NCBI GenBank assembly: GCA_946803715.1
Contig: CAMPET010000057.1
Span: 47,457-111,456, forward strand
DNA length: 64,000 bases
Source: Beroe ovata
Taxonomy: Eukaryota > Ctenophora > Nuda > Beroida > Beroidae
Direction: 5' to 3'
Shown piece after piece: positions 43,401 through 58,400 of this stretch (position 1 is its first letter; every line of letters starts with the position of its first letter). The notes beneath the pieces are model-generated. The model saw only the letters and a program-made list of their open reading frames with translations. It had not been told where the DNA came from and ran no database searches. Both the position numbers and the translations under genes were made by a program.

Positions 43401-46400
43401 TTGTCGTGGAATAGAAAGTTGGGCTGCTAGCAGTTACTGTTGCACCTGAAAAGAAGCATTTTATAACGTTTGTTCAAAAATGTTTGCAACAAAACCAAAT
43501 GTGCTCTGGAATCTACAGCATTGGACCAATTTCGTACTAATTTATTGAACAATGAACTTTGTTTTTCATTGATTAGTTATTCATTTAACTCTAAGGAGGT
43601 GCTAGTGTCAGTCAACAGTGGAAACTGCTCAAAACAGTTAATCGGAAGGTCGCAGGAAGTCTGTCAAGAAAAATCTCAACTCAGGTCATTAGATGCGCTG
43701 AGAGGTTCTATAGGAGATATATTCATTTAGATAATATCAAGTAAAGCTGGTAATCGACTCACTCAAGAAATCCAGTTGAACAGTGGCATCTTCAGATCCA
43801 CCCAGGGTGTAAGTAACAGTACAAGTGAAAACTTCATCTTTTACTGTATCGGTGATGCTGAGCAGAGATACAACCTCAGTAGAGGTATTAGTGGTTAAGC
43901 TCACACTGACACCATTCTCATTGACATCTGATCTTCCTTCTACATTCCAAAGTAATGATTGTATGTCGCCTTTGGCAGTGCAGGTAAAGGTTTCGCTACT
44001 TGATCCTTTGATCGAGTATTGAGAAGCTGGGCTGGCAGAGATCTCACGAACAAAGTACTTGGTGCTGTGTTCATAAGTATATCTTTGAGTGAAATTGTCC
44101 TGGCTATTCATTCTGTAAACCACTTTACATCTCAAAGGTTGATTGGCTGTCAGATCATGGGTTAGATTACCCACGGTCCAAACCATTTTTCCATTACTCG
44201 TATCTGCAAAAAACATTTATCCTAGTAAAATTCATGAAACGTATTTTGAAAAAAGCTCCCTACTTCATCAATGCCCATACTTACTAATTGAAGCATTGGG
44301 GTAGACATCAATGATATTTGTACTCGCTCCAAAGAAAAGATTGGTAGTGATTGCTGGACCATCTACATGTTGATAACTGCAAGTAAATTCTTCACTTGAG
44401 CCTACACTTCCATACCAGTTCGTGCTTGTCGTGGTCAGGGTGACTTCATCTACAAAAATAGTAGGATGATAAAGACAGTACCAATCGTCATTATCAAAAT
44501 AATTGAATAGTACCTACGAATTTCCATCACCTGCTATGTATATGACTGCAATTGGGTCTCCAGATAGAGTAACATTGTCATAGGTATAAGTGAAGGTGCA
44601 AGTGATATTATCCTCAGCTACCGAATAAGTGTACTCCAGAATCGCTTCATAGCTGTAGGAACCAGCCACCAAAGTGGCATTCATTCCAGACAAGTCTGTC
44701 CCTGATTGTGAACTCCATTCTACACCTGACACAGCATCTCCATATGCAGTACAGGTGACATTGACAGTTGTGGTATCTGCTCCCAGGTAGAATCGTGTTG
44801 TAGGAACTTCAACATCCCTTACATTGAGCACATACACCTCAGTGTCAAGGATTCCCATTCCCTGTAGAGTTACCTCGCAAACATAGCTCCCTGTTTCAGA
44901 TGCTTGGGCATCTAGAAAAACAAGATTTGAGTTGAATTCGTTGCTGATGTAACTGCCATCCACCTTCCATCGATAGGTTGGGCTATACTGAGACGTTGTA
45001 AGGTTGCAATCGAGTGTTATGTTTGAAGAGACCATTATGTAGGTGCCATTCACATCTGGGACTATAGATGCACCTGGGAATATAAACTCGATGAAGAAGA
45101 AAAAGCCTAAATGGGCTGACCTAATGGGATGAAGATTATCCTTGCTATAAATGTACACTGTTCACTGCAGTCTGCACAGTAATTTCATAGAGACAAATTT
45201 ATCTTTATTGCTAGATGGTTGAATTTGAAGTTCATATACCTATGGTGACCAGTTCTGTAGTATTGGAGTATCCACTAGTCAGAATGTAGGTTACTGTGCA
45301 AGTAAATGTTTCATCCTCCACAGCGTTGACCACTGTAAGTATGGACACTTTCTCATTAGAGTCATCCACATCAAGCTCAACAGTTATATTATTACTATTC
45401 GTTCTATTATTCAGATTCCAGGATATTGAATCCACATCTCCTTTTGCGGTACAGGTGTACTGGGTATCATTTGAGCCAGCCATTGCCAGTGAAGAAGCTG
45501 GTGAAACTGTGAACTCCCGAGCAAAGAAAGTCTCATCGCCCGATGAATGAGTCTGGGAGAAGTTATTTTGAGATGGGACAGTGTATGTCACCCTACATAA
45601 CAAAGGTAAGAGGTTGGATATCGCAGTTATGGTGTCTGCCAGTGTGTCAAGAGTCCATGAAATTTGACCAGGTACAGTTTCATCTGAAATTTAGGTACAA
45701 TGAATTTTTGATTGCAAATTAATCATGACATCGAATAAGTCTTTAATCACTTATTGTATTGCATAGAATATTTCGAGTTTCAACTCATAATTACCTATCA
45801 CAGCAGAGGAGTAAGTGGATTCAATTGGGAGCTGCTGAAAGAAGAACCCTGCTGAAATGTTGACACCAGTGTAATAAGGGAAGGTACATATGAATGTTTC
45901 TTCGTCACCTATATAACCATACCAGAGACCAGATGATGTGTTTAGACCAATATTATCTGCGAATATGAATTATTCATGAATTTCTTCATTCAATATGAAA
46001 TTACAAATATCGGATCATGTTGTTTAAGACCATGTTGAGTCAGACGTACCCTCAATGAATTGCAGAGTAATATTATCTCCAGATAATTCAGCATTATCAG
46101 CTGTGTAGATGAATTTGCAGGTGACAGTATCCGATGTTGAATTATGATCAAAGTCTAGCTCAGCTTCATGAGTGTAGTTAGTGGTCTGCAATCTGGTGGT
46201 CATCGCAGTCAAATTTAAACCAAGAAGAGAACTCCATTCCACGCTATCAACAGCATCTCCATATGCTGTACAAGACAGAGTGACTGTGGAAGTATCAGCT
46301 CCCATGAAGTACAAAGTTGTTGGAGTTTCAACTTCCCTGACATAAAGTACAAAGTCTTCTGATGCAAAACTGCCAACTGTTGGCCATGTTACACTGCAGG

Positions 46401-49400
46401 AGTATGCACCAGAATCCGTGCCAGTTGATTGCAATATGGTGTATGTTGTCAGAGTCTCAGCAGGTATCACTGTTCCTTCATAATACCAAACAACAGTTGG
46501 TGAGAGGGATGAATTCGTTATTTCGCATGTCAGTGTTATATTCGAGGGTGAGTCAATGATAGAGTTGTTGGCAGTTACTGCTGCACCTGCGATCAGCATG
46601 CGTCATGTTCTGCTAGAAAACTATTCTACCACAAAAATTTTCGATCCAAATGACCAAGTAAGATTGCTTCTCTCGGTAGAAAATGTCAAGAGGTACTTAC
46701 TGAGGGAATCCAGTTGGACAGTGGCATCTTCAGATCCACCCAGGGTGTAAGTGACAGTACAAGTGAAAACTTCATCCTTCACTGTATTTGTGATGTTGAG
46801 CAGAGATACAACCTCAGTAGAGGTATTAGTGGTCAAGCTCACACTGACACCATTCTCATTGACATCTGATCTTCCTTCTACATTCCAAAGTAATGACTGT
46901 ACATCTCCTTTAGCAATGCAGGTAAAGGTTTCGCTGCTCGATCCTAAAGTGGAATATTGAGTGGCAGGGCTTACAGTTATCTCGCGCACATAATATTTTG
47001 TTGAACTGTTCTCCACATATTCTTGGGTAAAGCCATTTTGGCTCGGGTAGCTGTAAATAACCCTACATCTCAAGGGATCGTTTGCTGTGAAATTGTGGGT
47101 CAATGTTTCTGTTGACCATGATATCTGACCACTTGTGCTGTTATCTGAAGATCAGATTATTGATCAGCACATATTATGTTAATTTGAGATTTTGATACAA
47201 ATCATCATTCTTGCTGATGCTTGAAAATCATATGATATTGATATGGTACATAGAATCTTTCTCAAATTAGTATTCTTCATATACATACCGATATTAGCAC
47301 TAGGGTAAAGTGTTATGACTTCCACACTTCCAATGAGAAAATCTGCTACAACACCAACTCCAGTTATATCCTCAAAGGAGCAGACAAATGTTTCATTTGA
47401 ATTCACTTCTGTGAACCAGTTGCCACTATCAGTAGCTATTGTGACTTGATCTGAAACCATGAACAGTATGAATATGAATCCGTCTACATAACAGCCTTTG
47501 ACATCATCAATGGCTTCATACGATGATTCATGAATTTGCACACCATTTCATTTACCTTGAATGAAATCGACTGTGATAGTGTTTCCAGATAGCATGACAT
47601 TGTCAAATTCATAGGAGTAGTTGCATGTGACATATCCTATGTCAATGCTCGAATCATACTCCAGGACTGCATCGTAGGAGAAGGGATTTGATGTTAAAGT
47701 GGCAGTCATTCCTGTCGTGTTAACACCCGATTGTGAAACCCACTCTACACCTGACACAGCATCTCCATACGCCGTGCAGGATAGAGTAACTGTTGTGGTG
47801 TCTGCTCCCATGTAGAACAAAGTCGTTGGAGTGATGACCTCTCTTATGTAAAGAACGTGGTTCTCAGTAGTGATAGCTCCCACAGTTGTCCAGTTAACTT
47901 GGCATGAATAGTTGCCAGACTGTGATCCGGAAGTTGAACCGAATTCAAGAGTCGCTTGTGTCTCATTAGCTATCGGTGATGAATTGAGCAACCAAGTGAA
48001 GGTTTTAGCGAGCGTTGAAGGTGTAATAGTACATGTTAGAGTAATACTAGACGGGGCATCGAGGAAAGTATCTCCAACACTTGGTGTTATTGCTGCTTCT
48101 GGAAAATAGATATTTGATTAATAGATATTTGAAAATAGATATTTGATTATTAGATGAGGAAGTATTTTCATCAGTCTGTGTCTGTAGCGACCTCGAGTCG
48201 ATAGAATTACAAACCTAGCACAATGAGTTGCTGAGTGGTGGTGAAAACGGTGTTGTCATCCAGTACCACTGTACAAGTGTATGTACCAGTGTTAATCACT
48301 GTTACAGCACTATCTATACTTGCTTCCCAGGTTGTTGTAACGATGTTAGTTGATGAGACATTCACTGCATCTACAAAAAGTAATTGCAGTTATTGCCATG
48401 AACTATAACTGAGCAAGTGAGATTATAGAAAAAAATGAAGTGAAAAGCACTCACTTGATGATGATATTGTTAATGGTTGTGTGGAGGAGGAGATAGAAAC
48501 ATTCTGTATTCCTTGTGAGCTTGTAAATTCACATGTGAATGTCACGCTTTCTCCCGTCAGATGATGAATCTTGTCATCTCCGATCAAATCGATCTCTGGA
48601 GTTAATGTTTTAATAGAATTTTCCTTTTCAAGTAATTTGAATATTTTCCGCGAAAGTAAAACCATGTGAAGCAGAAAGGTACTCTAACATATGTACCATA
48701 AATGAAAATCTCGTTCTGGAAAGTGGAAGTTGTAATGGTGACATCTTCATACACAGAAGTAAAGTTGGGACTGCACTCATAGACTCCTTCATCGGTAACA
48801 AGAGGACTCTGATTGAGAAGAACGATAAGAATTATAAATCTGAACATTCAAAATGAACTCTTACACAACTCATCGGAACTCACAAATAACAACAGTGTAA
48901 ATATTCATTGTAAAGTTACATACCTGAACCACAAAAGAACTCGTATTGGAAGCTGAACATGCAGCAGTACAACCATTTGGCCATTCGTATCCAAACACTC
49001 CATTGGTGCCTTTGTCAAGTCCAGAGAAACTACATGTTAGAGTAATGTCGCTTCCAGCAACAAAGTAGGTATCAGAGTTAGGAGTCAATAATGAAACACC
49101 TGGAAATGTTTATACAGAAGATAGAATGGATCCTCAAACCAGAAGAATTGATTATGAAGCTGACCACAATATTAATCTGGATAGACTACAGTGCAAGCAT
49201 ATACTATGATACGCAGTACATACTGTAAACATCTATGTTGATATCGTAGTCATAGGCGGCTGTATCAAGTCCATGAGTAAAGCTGACTGTGAACGTGTGG
49301 TCAAATCTGTCCACTGTATTGTTGTAACTCATGGACACATTTGCTACACCATTGGACTGTGAGATGACGCAATCGAATCCACCTATTGGGAAGGATACAT

Positions 49401-52400
49401 TTAATCTATACAAGATGGAAGCTTCTCAATGGGAAATTTCATTGAGCACAACGACTAAATTATTAGCTAGTGAAATGATTTGCATGTTGCATAATTATTT
49501 TTTTTCAGTTACCATAATCAACGGCTGTAGCACTAGTTGAGTTGGCCAAACCCAAGGTCGCTGTCAAGGGGGGATTGCTGGTGAATACAAAATCACTCCT
49601 AGCACTTTGGACTGAAGATATCAAGAAGTAGCCTTCCGTCTTCACATCGGAGGAAGTCTCTGATAGGACAATGTGTTACGAAAGAGTCATTTATCACTTT
49701 AGATAGCCACGTGAGGCAGAAAAGTCATACAAACCTTCTACAACATAAACAATTGCGTCCTTAAGATAAGCATTCCCGCCATACACAGCGTTACATCTCC
49801 AATCTCCACCCAAAGTGAGATCTGCAGTCATTTCTATTGATGTATGATGTCCGTCACTATCAGTGTATAACCTAATAAATGCACAAAATAATTAATGTTT
49901 CATTGGACTATATATTCAAATTTACTCGAAGTTTTAGCACCAACTTGTTTTGTAGTTGAAGTTATAAACCCAACTCACGCATTGATCTGATTGATAAACG
50001 TGTCACTCTCAGATGGAACACTCCATGTTGATAAAGATGAGTCCTTTTGTTCGATAACCATGCTTGATACGGTTTCGTTACCATAGTAACTGCATACCAG
50101 TGTAAAACTTGCCCCAGATTTCACGAGCATGTCCGAGAATGCGATTGCTGAAATTGAAAACCAACCCATAGAATCTCAAAACTCCAACAAGAATAGCGTT
50201 GTTAATGAATTGTTTTCATCATATCTAACCATTATTGGTAATAAAAATAATTGCAACAGGCCTTACCATTTACGGTGACAAGAGAAGAATTTGAGATAAC
50301 TGTGAGGTTAGATCTTACAACTTCACAATGGTAGTCGCCAATATCATCTGTAGAAATTAGTAATACATGATTCAAAAAATGAAATAGGGAATTCTATGCA
50401 TGTCAAATTTACTAGATCATATCACTTCGATTTGTTGCACAACGAGTTCGATATTATGTCCTTACCAGCATCAAGCAGGAATATTTGAAGTTCTGATAAA
50501 GTTGAGGAACCGCTGAAGATGTTGTTTATCGAATATTTTGAACTATTGTCGGACAAATAATTCGACCTATTATCCAACTTCCATTCCACTGTTAATGGCT
50601 CAAATCCGTAGATTTCGCAAGATATTGTGGCAGTATCATTTGTTGGACCTTCATAGTCACTTGGGTTGGTCAGGACACCTGAAAGAAGCATAACAATATT
50701 ATAGAAATATGGCACATACAGCAATAATTTTCTTTGATCAGTTCAGAAACGAAGATGCTGCTTCTGTGTTATCCTAGGAATGAATGGTAAGCACTCACCG
50801 AAGATTTTCTGATCAATAACTTCCTCTTGACCAGTGATTGCCCATTCATTTGACGTTATGGCACAAGTGTAAAGATGGTCAACAGTATTCACACTACCAG
50901 CAACGGTGAGAGTAGTTGTTTGCGAGTTTGTCGAGTTATCATATGTCCCATCGTCAATTATGAAGTCAACGAGTGATATAGTTCCTACAGAAATCCCATT
51001 CCTTTTCCAAGTTATGCCGTCAAGTTGCTGTGATAAGCCAACTACAAGGCAGGTCAAGATCATAGATTGACCTCTTTCTTCCTCGATGGGAGACGTCTCG
51101 ATATCTAAAGAAGATGAGATTACCTAGGAACTGCATTATCACGATAAGGCAAATGGTATCCGTTCAAGCAATACTCATGAAGGTAGCAGAAAAGTTGATG
51201 CTCACCAAATGCGAGAACTGTTAGAACGATGTCGTTTTGAAAGTCAGGAGAATAAGCGGGATATGACAGGGAAGTCACTTGACAATAATATGTAGCATTC
51301 GAGACAATGGTTCCAAGCACTGCCGGTTGTACGACTAGTGTAGACTGCTGATTTCCAGCACTAACGCTTCCAGTGGAAACAGTGTAGTTGGCGTCAGATG
51401 ATATACTAGTCATCTGCCCATCAAACCAGGCAATTGCAGCACCCGACAATGATAGCCCACTCACACTGCATGTGAGAGTTTGTGCGGTGGCAGTCACAAT
51501 ATTTCTGTCTTCCAATGTCACAGCTGAAATGAGGTTCTACTGATCAGAAATATCTCATGAGGATTGCTTTGACGTCATGCAAGAAACACAATGCCTGAAT
51601 TTGAGCTTGTCAGCGAATATTGTTAACATCTATAAATATACTTACAAAATACGTTAAGTGTTGCCCCTGTTTTATAATCAGCTTCAGCCCATTCAACAGA
51701 TGTAATTGAACAGAAGTAGGTAGCATCAGCAGAAGTGTTTGCACTGGATAGAGTTAGTGTTGATACTTGGCTGAAGTTTGCTGCAACATATGTTCCATCG
51801 ACAATGGTATAGCCAGGGGACCCTCTGACTGAGGTATTGGTGGAATCTAGCCAATCTACGTCATCCAACTGCTGAGTGATGCCAGTTATTGTACAAGTTA
51901 ATGTTTCTTGTGAGCCTGCCTCGATTTCTTTGTCTGTTGTCACAACATCTGTAGGGTATGTTCGCTATTTCAAATCATGAAACAGGCATTACAAATACGG
52001 AACATATTTCATTATTGATATTTCAAACTGAGGAATTGTAGCTGGGTATCTGATTTTACCTAATGTGAGTGGGGTCAAGGTGACAGTATCCTCTGCATGA
52101 GGTGAACTATCAGGATGTTGCATTGACTTCACACGGCATGTGAAATAATGATCCTGTCCCGCAGTGAGGGTACCAAGTAATGCAGGTTTCAAGGTGAGAC
52201 TTGTAGTTTGTGTGCCACCAGAAGCACTACCCTCCACAATATCATAGTTAGCTGTGTCATTTGTTAGAATGACACTCCCAGAAGGATCAATCCAATCAAC
52301 AGACACCCCTGTGCTCCCAAGACCATAGACAGCACATGTAATTGTCTGGTTTATGCCAGTGGCGATACTCCTACCAGTTTCAGGCGTGAGTGCTGAAATT

Positions 52401-55400
52401 AAATATTCATATGTAAGGAAACAAAAATTTGTCAATCAAATATGATTATGCTAACATGCGATTTAACATGCTGATATACCTATGTTATTAACATACGGAT
52501 TCCTTATTGAAACTTGCAAAATCACAATTTAACTTACTGAAAACGTCAACATCAACTTGAGTTGCATTGCCGACCACACTCCACTCTGTTGAGTTGAAGA
52601 CACATGAATAGACCTTATCAGCAGTATTCACTGTTCCATCAATGGTGAGAGTTGCAGATTGTGAGTAGTTAGCTGAGTTGTAGCTGTCTGTAACATCAGT
52701 GAATGTTCCACCAGATACAACACTCCCCGTGTTATCTGTCCACACCAGGGCATCAACAGCCTGGCTGAGTCCACTAATTTTGCATGTTACAGTGGCATTG
52801 GAACCAGATTCTACTTCTGTACTCACAGTTTCGACAACTGAAATTGACTATAATATGATGCATAGGTATATGATAGAAGAACAAGATTTAGAAAAATTTT
52901 AGCAGTTGGTTTTGAATATCCACCTTACTAAGATTATTCTTCAGAAATCATAAATAGTGAATTGATCAAACATAAATTAGGAGGGTCTTACCCAATACAA
53001 GAGGGGTAACAATCATTGTTTGAGAGAAATCATCTGAGTTGTTGCTGTACTGGATGGATTCAACTTGACAAGTGTAATTTACTGCACTTGTCATGGCACT
53101 CAATATCGGTGATTTCAAAGTAAGTATAGCTGTTTGATTTGTACCAGTTAAACTCCCAGGGTCAAGCCCGTAATCGCTTCCATTGTTAATTGTGCTGCCG
53201 GCAGAGTCTAGCCATGTAACAGTAACAGCAGAAGTGATGTCTGTTATCAAACATTCTAACTGCTGATCACTTCCAGTAACAATAGATACATCAGCCACCG
53301 TGATAACTGCGAAAATCCAATTTTAGCACTAGAGTTCCCGATTATTCCATCCAGACTGTTTATTCAACTGCCTTTTCAAGAGCAACTTACCAAAGGTTTC
53401 CACAAAAACGTCCGTTTCATCATCAGTAAGACCCCACTCAGTTGATGTAATACTACATGTAAATGTTCTGTCTGACCCAGTGTTGGAACCCGCAATTACA
53501 AGGGATGATCTTTGCGAGAAAGTCGTGTTATCATAAGTTCCTGCCGTCATTTGATAACCAGAAACGCCATTACTAACGTCTGTTCCGGACAGTATCCACT
53601 TTATATCATCTAGACTTGTTGTTAGGCCCGACACATCACAATAAATCGTTGCATTGGCACCAGCCTCCACTTCAGTATGGATAGGATCGATAACTGGAAC
53701 AGAAGATAAATGATATAAATAAGATAAATTCGCCATAAAATATTCATTGCGTTTTGCAAAATATTCTGCAACATATTGGTACTTATTACTTATACTCTTA
53801 TACAACTGAGGGTACAACGTTATCAAACACGCATGAAAATATCGTACCTAGAGCCAATGGAGTTAGAGTAATCACATTTGAAGCTGTGGGTGAATCCGGC
53901 TGTGCTCTGGATGTCACTTGACATGTATAGCTGTATGTGGTAGGAGAAGACCACGTGGAAAGGATGACTTGAGATATGGTCAAAGTTGCTGTCTGTACAC
54001 CATTAGAAAAGGAGCTTGATATTGTGTAATTAGTGCCATTCACTAATGTAGCATTGCTGGGATCGAGCCAAACTATATCAGCACTAGCTGAGAGGTCCTC
54101 AATGAGGCATGTTATGGTTTTATCACTCCCAGTAGCTATGTACTCATCCTCCACTGTCACAGCTGAGAAACATTTCATATCAAACAGATATAGCGCTTGA
54201 TAAGATGAATCCTAACAACTGATCCATTATCAACTTAGATCAAAACTTCAACCGATGAACAAGTCTCGCCTAACTACCAAAAAACTTTTATTGCAGCTTG
54301 TTCTGATGAAAAGATCTAGCATAGCAAAATACCGTACTCATCGCAGGAAGTAGGTACTTACAGAAAACTTCTAGAGACACTTGTGTGATACGATCCTGCT
54401 CCTGCCATTCATTAGACGTTATGACACATTTATAGGTAGTGTCTTCATAAACTGAACCGGAGTTCACAGTTAATGTGGTTGTCTGAGAGTTGTTCAAGCT
54501 ATCATATGTTCCTGCATCAATCGTGTATGCGCTTGTCTGATTGGAGAGATCAGTGTTTCCCAATTTCCACACTACGTCATCAAGTTGATTGGTAATACCA
54601 GTCACCTTGCAACTGATGGTAGCTAATGTACCATTTTCTACTTCTCTTTCCATTGGCTGGATATCTAAGGAAGGAAATCTGTTATTCAACATTTGTGGCA
54701 GCGAACTGCAGTCTGTATCAGAGGAACTTTACGGTTTCCACCTCTTGTTATGATCTCTAACTGGTTTTGAACTAACACTTTTTTCTAGCATAACTCATAA
54801 GGCCTTATATGACTTACCAAAAACTAGTGGCGTTACGGTGATATTCTTTGTCGTAGATGGAGAATCGGTAGTATAATGAGTAGATTGGACTTCGCAAGAA
54901 TATGTTTGAGGGCTACTCATTTCTTGAAGAACTGGCAATCCAATGGTCAGCGTTGAAGTTTGATTTCCGCCAGCTAGGGTTCCAACATCAATTGTGTAAT
55001 TTCCACCAGAGGTGATGTTACTTCCGTTTGGGTCATACCAGGTAACATTAGCTGCAGATCCAGTGAGGCCCACAATAAGACACTCAATGTTTTGAGCTGT
55101 TCCAGTAACGATTGACTTGTCTTCTACCTCAACAGCTAGATGGAAAATTTGATTCATGAATTTACTTATAGAAAGGTATTGATATCATCCCTATAAAGAC
55201 GTTAAAACGAATCCTATTTAAAAGTTCATTTTTGATAATTTCTATGATTCTTGATGGTTATATGCCTACCACTTAATCAAGTAATTCAAATCAATTGACT
55301 CACTATAGACATCCAAGGAAACAGACGTTGTGTTTACAGCATTCCACTCGGTTGAGTTTGTTTCACAGAAATATGTTGTATCAGCCGTGTTCTCAGTACC

Positions 55401-58400
55401 ATTTATGACCAAGGTAGAGGTTTGTGAGTTTGTTGAATTGTCAAATGAGTCTGTGGCTGCTGTCAAAGCAGCATTTCCTGTTGCATTTACCCATGTCACT
55501 GTAACACTTTCAGTTATTCCTTTAACAGTACATGATATGGTGGCCAACATCCCCTCTTCAACTTGAGCTCCGACTGCTTCGATTTCTGAAAATAATTTGC
55601 ACGACATGTTCAATCGGCACGTTTTCTGAGTTGTGTCACAGTAAGTGTCGTCCATATTCGCTGGGATGACCGATTGCATATGCAATGTTTGACTCACCTA
55701 GTGTGAGTGGGGTAACTGATACAGACTTAGAACTTGATGGTGAACTGGGATGCTCGGTTGATGCAACCACACAGTAAAATGTGGTGGTTGAAGACATTGT
55801 AGACAGTGTTGAACCATACATCGTCAAAACAGATGTTATTGTATAACCACCATCAGTTTCATTAACGTAATGGTCAGTGGTTATGACTGAGCTTGTATTG
55901 TCTACCCAGCTAATGTTTGGAGCGCTGACGTGATAGTTAACATCGCATTGAAGGGTCTGTGGGTTATAAGTTGAAATATTTTTATCCGCCTCCACAGTTG
56001 CAGCTGAAATAAGATGAGTATGTCACTTGATAAAAAAGGATGATATGTACTTAACTATAGTTCCCAAAAGATGGTAAACTATGTTAAAAACTTCATCAAT
56101 GTAGTGCATGAGCCCAGCGCAACATAACACTTACAATACGTGAGGAGGGAAGTGTTGTATCCAGATCCGTTAACAATGCATTCGTAGATCAACTCTCCTA
56201 CTGGGAGGTCTGCTGTATTCAGAATCATTTCCCTTGTTTCTGAGTGACTTGACCCATTGTAACTGTCAGTTTCACTTAGAATGAGTGAGGTGTTTCCTGT
56301 CCAGTCAGATGATTCGCTTGTAGCAGCGGAAATTCCGTGAATAGTACATGTGAGTGTTCCATTGGAGCCAATGTCAACCTCTGTACTGTACGTTTCAACC
56401 CCTGAAAAGATATTCATATTCCTTTAACAAGCTCCCCACTATTATACCTAGCAATCTACATGGCCACAGTTTGATTTGCAGAACGTACTATATTTTGCCA
56501 TATTCAATAATCATGATACAGAGTTTGTGTTGCCAGATCTTACCTAGGATCAGAACCTCTGCATCAGCACTAGTATGGTTTCCACCGACAAGGGTTATGT
56601 TATTGACGGTTTGAGAAGCATATTCCACATTGCACGAGTAATTTCCATTATCATGATAGTCAATGAATGTCGAATACTCAACCGCTGTCGTACTCGAGTT
56701 CGTCGGATGGAACCTGAATGGAACCTGAATGGAACAGCTTATTAATGGTAAATCATGCTCAAAGCAAACGGTTCATTATGACGTGAACAACAGTCGAATA
56801 AGGCAGATAAACACTGCTCATATGACATTAACAGATCTGCCTAAACTAACTCATATTTGTCCAAACATGAAAAACATCTTTTGATAACCATTGTCAACAT
56901 AGTAGACAGGCAATTTTGGATATTTTTCTTTAAGAACCATGAAAAACTTACCCCGTCTTTGTACCAAGTAACGGTAGCAATGAAATCTGACAGATGTATC
57001 CCGCAGGTCAGTGTTATGCCGCTAGCACTGGTGAACTCTCCGCCTACTGGGTCAGTTAGTACACCTGCGCGAAAATCACGTGATTTATAATCTGCTGAAC
57101 CTTTTACATTGTGGAGATCAAATATTCTGGACAGCCTTTACTGAACACGATTCTTTTATCTCATACAACAAACCTAGCACCATGACATCTGCAGAAGTGC
57201 TGGAGACTAGTTCTGTACCATTCTCCGTTGCTGCGCATTTGTATTGACCTTCATCCAACAGGGCAACAGAACTAACATTATAAGTTCCCAGATTCTTGCC
57301 TGATCCTTGGTATGAAGTGGTGTTGGCGCCTGGTATAATGCTGCCATCCTGCAGGGGGGGTTAGGAATTGTCTAGCATTTCGAATTAACATGGTCACGTC
57401 TTGATTGTTACATGATTCGGAGATGTTTAGATTGCCCAATATCCAAGGGAAGATATGTAGCAAGAATTTCTCTCAAGTTGATGCATGATTAATTTGGGAC
57501 AATGGACTCCATTGATACGATAACCATATGAGACAACTATTAGTTATTAATGGAGTCAACTATATGTCAACTATATGGCCAACTATTCATCAATCAAAAG
57601 TTGCAATATTTATAAGTAAAGCTGCTATCTATAGTACAGTAAGCAGCCTCATACATGCCATAGAGCCTTACCAGTTTCCAATCCACGGCAACAGAGCTAC
57701 TTGTGGCATACGTACAACTGAGAGCCAATGCAGCGCCATGCATCAAAGCTATTGTTTGAGTATCAAAGTCTATGAATGCTGAAATGTCGATACGTAAGCC
57801 GTTGATATATCAAGACATTCTATACTTATCCATGGAAATTTTCCATTGGAAAAGCACGGAATTCCGCATGATTCTACTCTCTATTTAGAAGTTTAGACGA
57901 TTCATAAATACCTTTAACTGAAACTGTTGCGACTGAGGATTCTATTGTACCAATATCTTCATATATGACAGAGCAGGTGAAATTTACCGGACCGTCAGCG
58001 TCCGAGTCATACGTCAGTGGATTGAAGACGAGGAAGCTACTTCCATTACCGAGGTCAGTGACAACGATATTGGGATCTGAATCGACACCATCTGAAATTG
58101 TAATTGTCATTTGACCACCATGATATATGATAGCGACGGTCATGCCTCTCATCTGCCTCGCTGCTGTCGACAGACTTGGAGAAAGAAATTGGAGGTGAAT
58201 CAACTCAAGCTATATTAGTTGCTGGTCATAAGATAGATTGACAAATTGAAAAGTACAAACCTTCATACGTCCTCAGTTCGGAGTCATGCCATATGATGGC
58301 GGTTGATGTATGCGACTGGGTTGCAATGCAGGTCAATGTATGAGTATCTCCATCAGCACCATCATAGGATTGTGGTTCCGTTGTAATAGCTAGAAAAAAA

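Larger units (their letters stand above)
34511..46586 (-). repeat. 12-exon higher-order repeat, two copies of about 6 kb
   Basis: Units 2-5 (46586-40678) and 6-9 (40584-34511) show the same four-unit order of exon classes. Starts of corresponding A exons are 6,002, 6,058, 5,957 and 6,013 bp apart. This points to duplication of a four-unit block after the unit classes had diverged. Confidence 0.8.

Noticed and set aside
31550-56401. CRISPR or satellite interpretation of the tandem repeats
   Set aside because: Units are coding exons with splice sites and Ig cysteines, and their lengths and divergence fit gene duplication.
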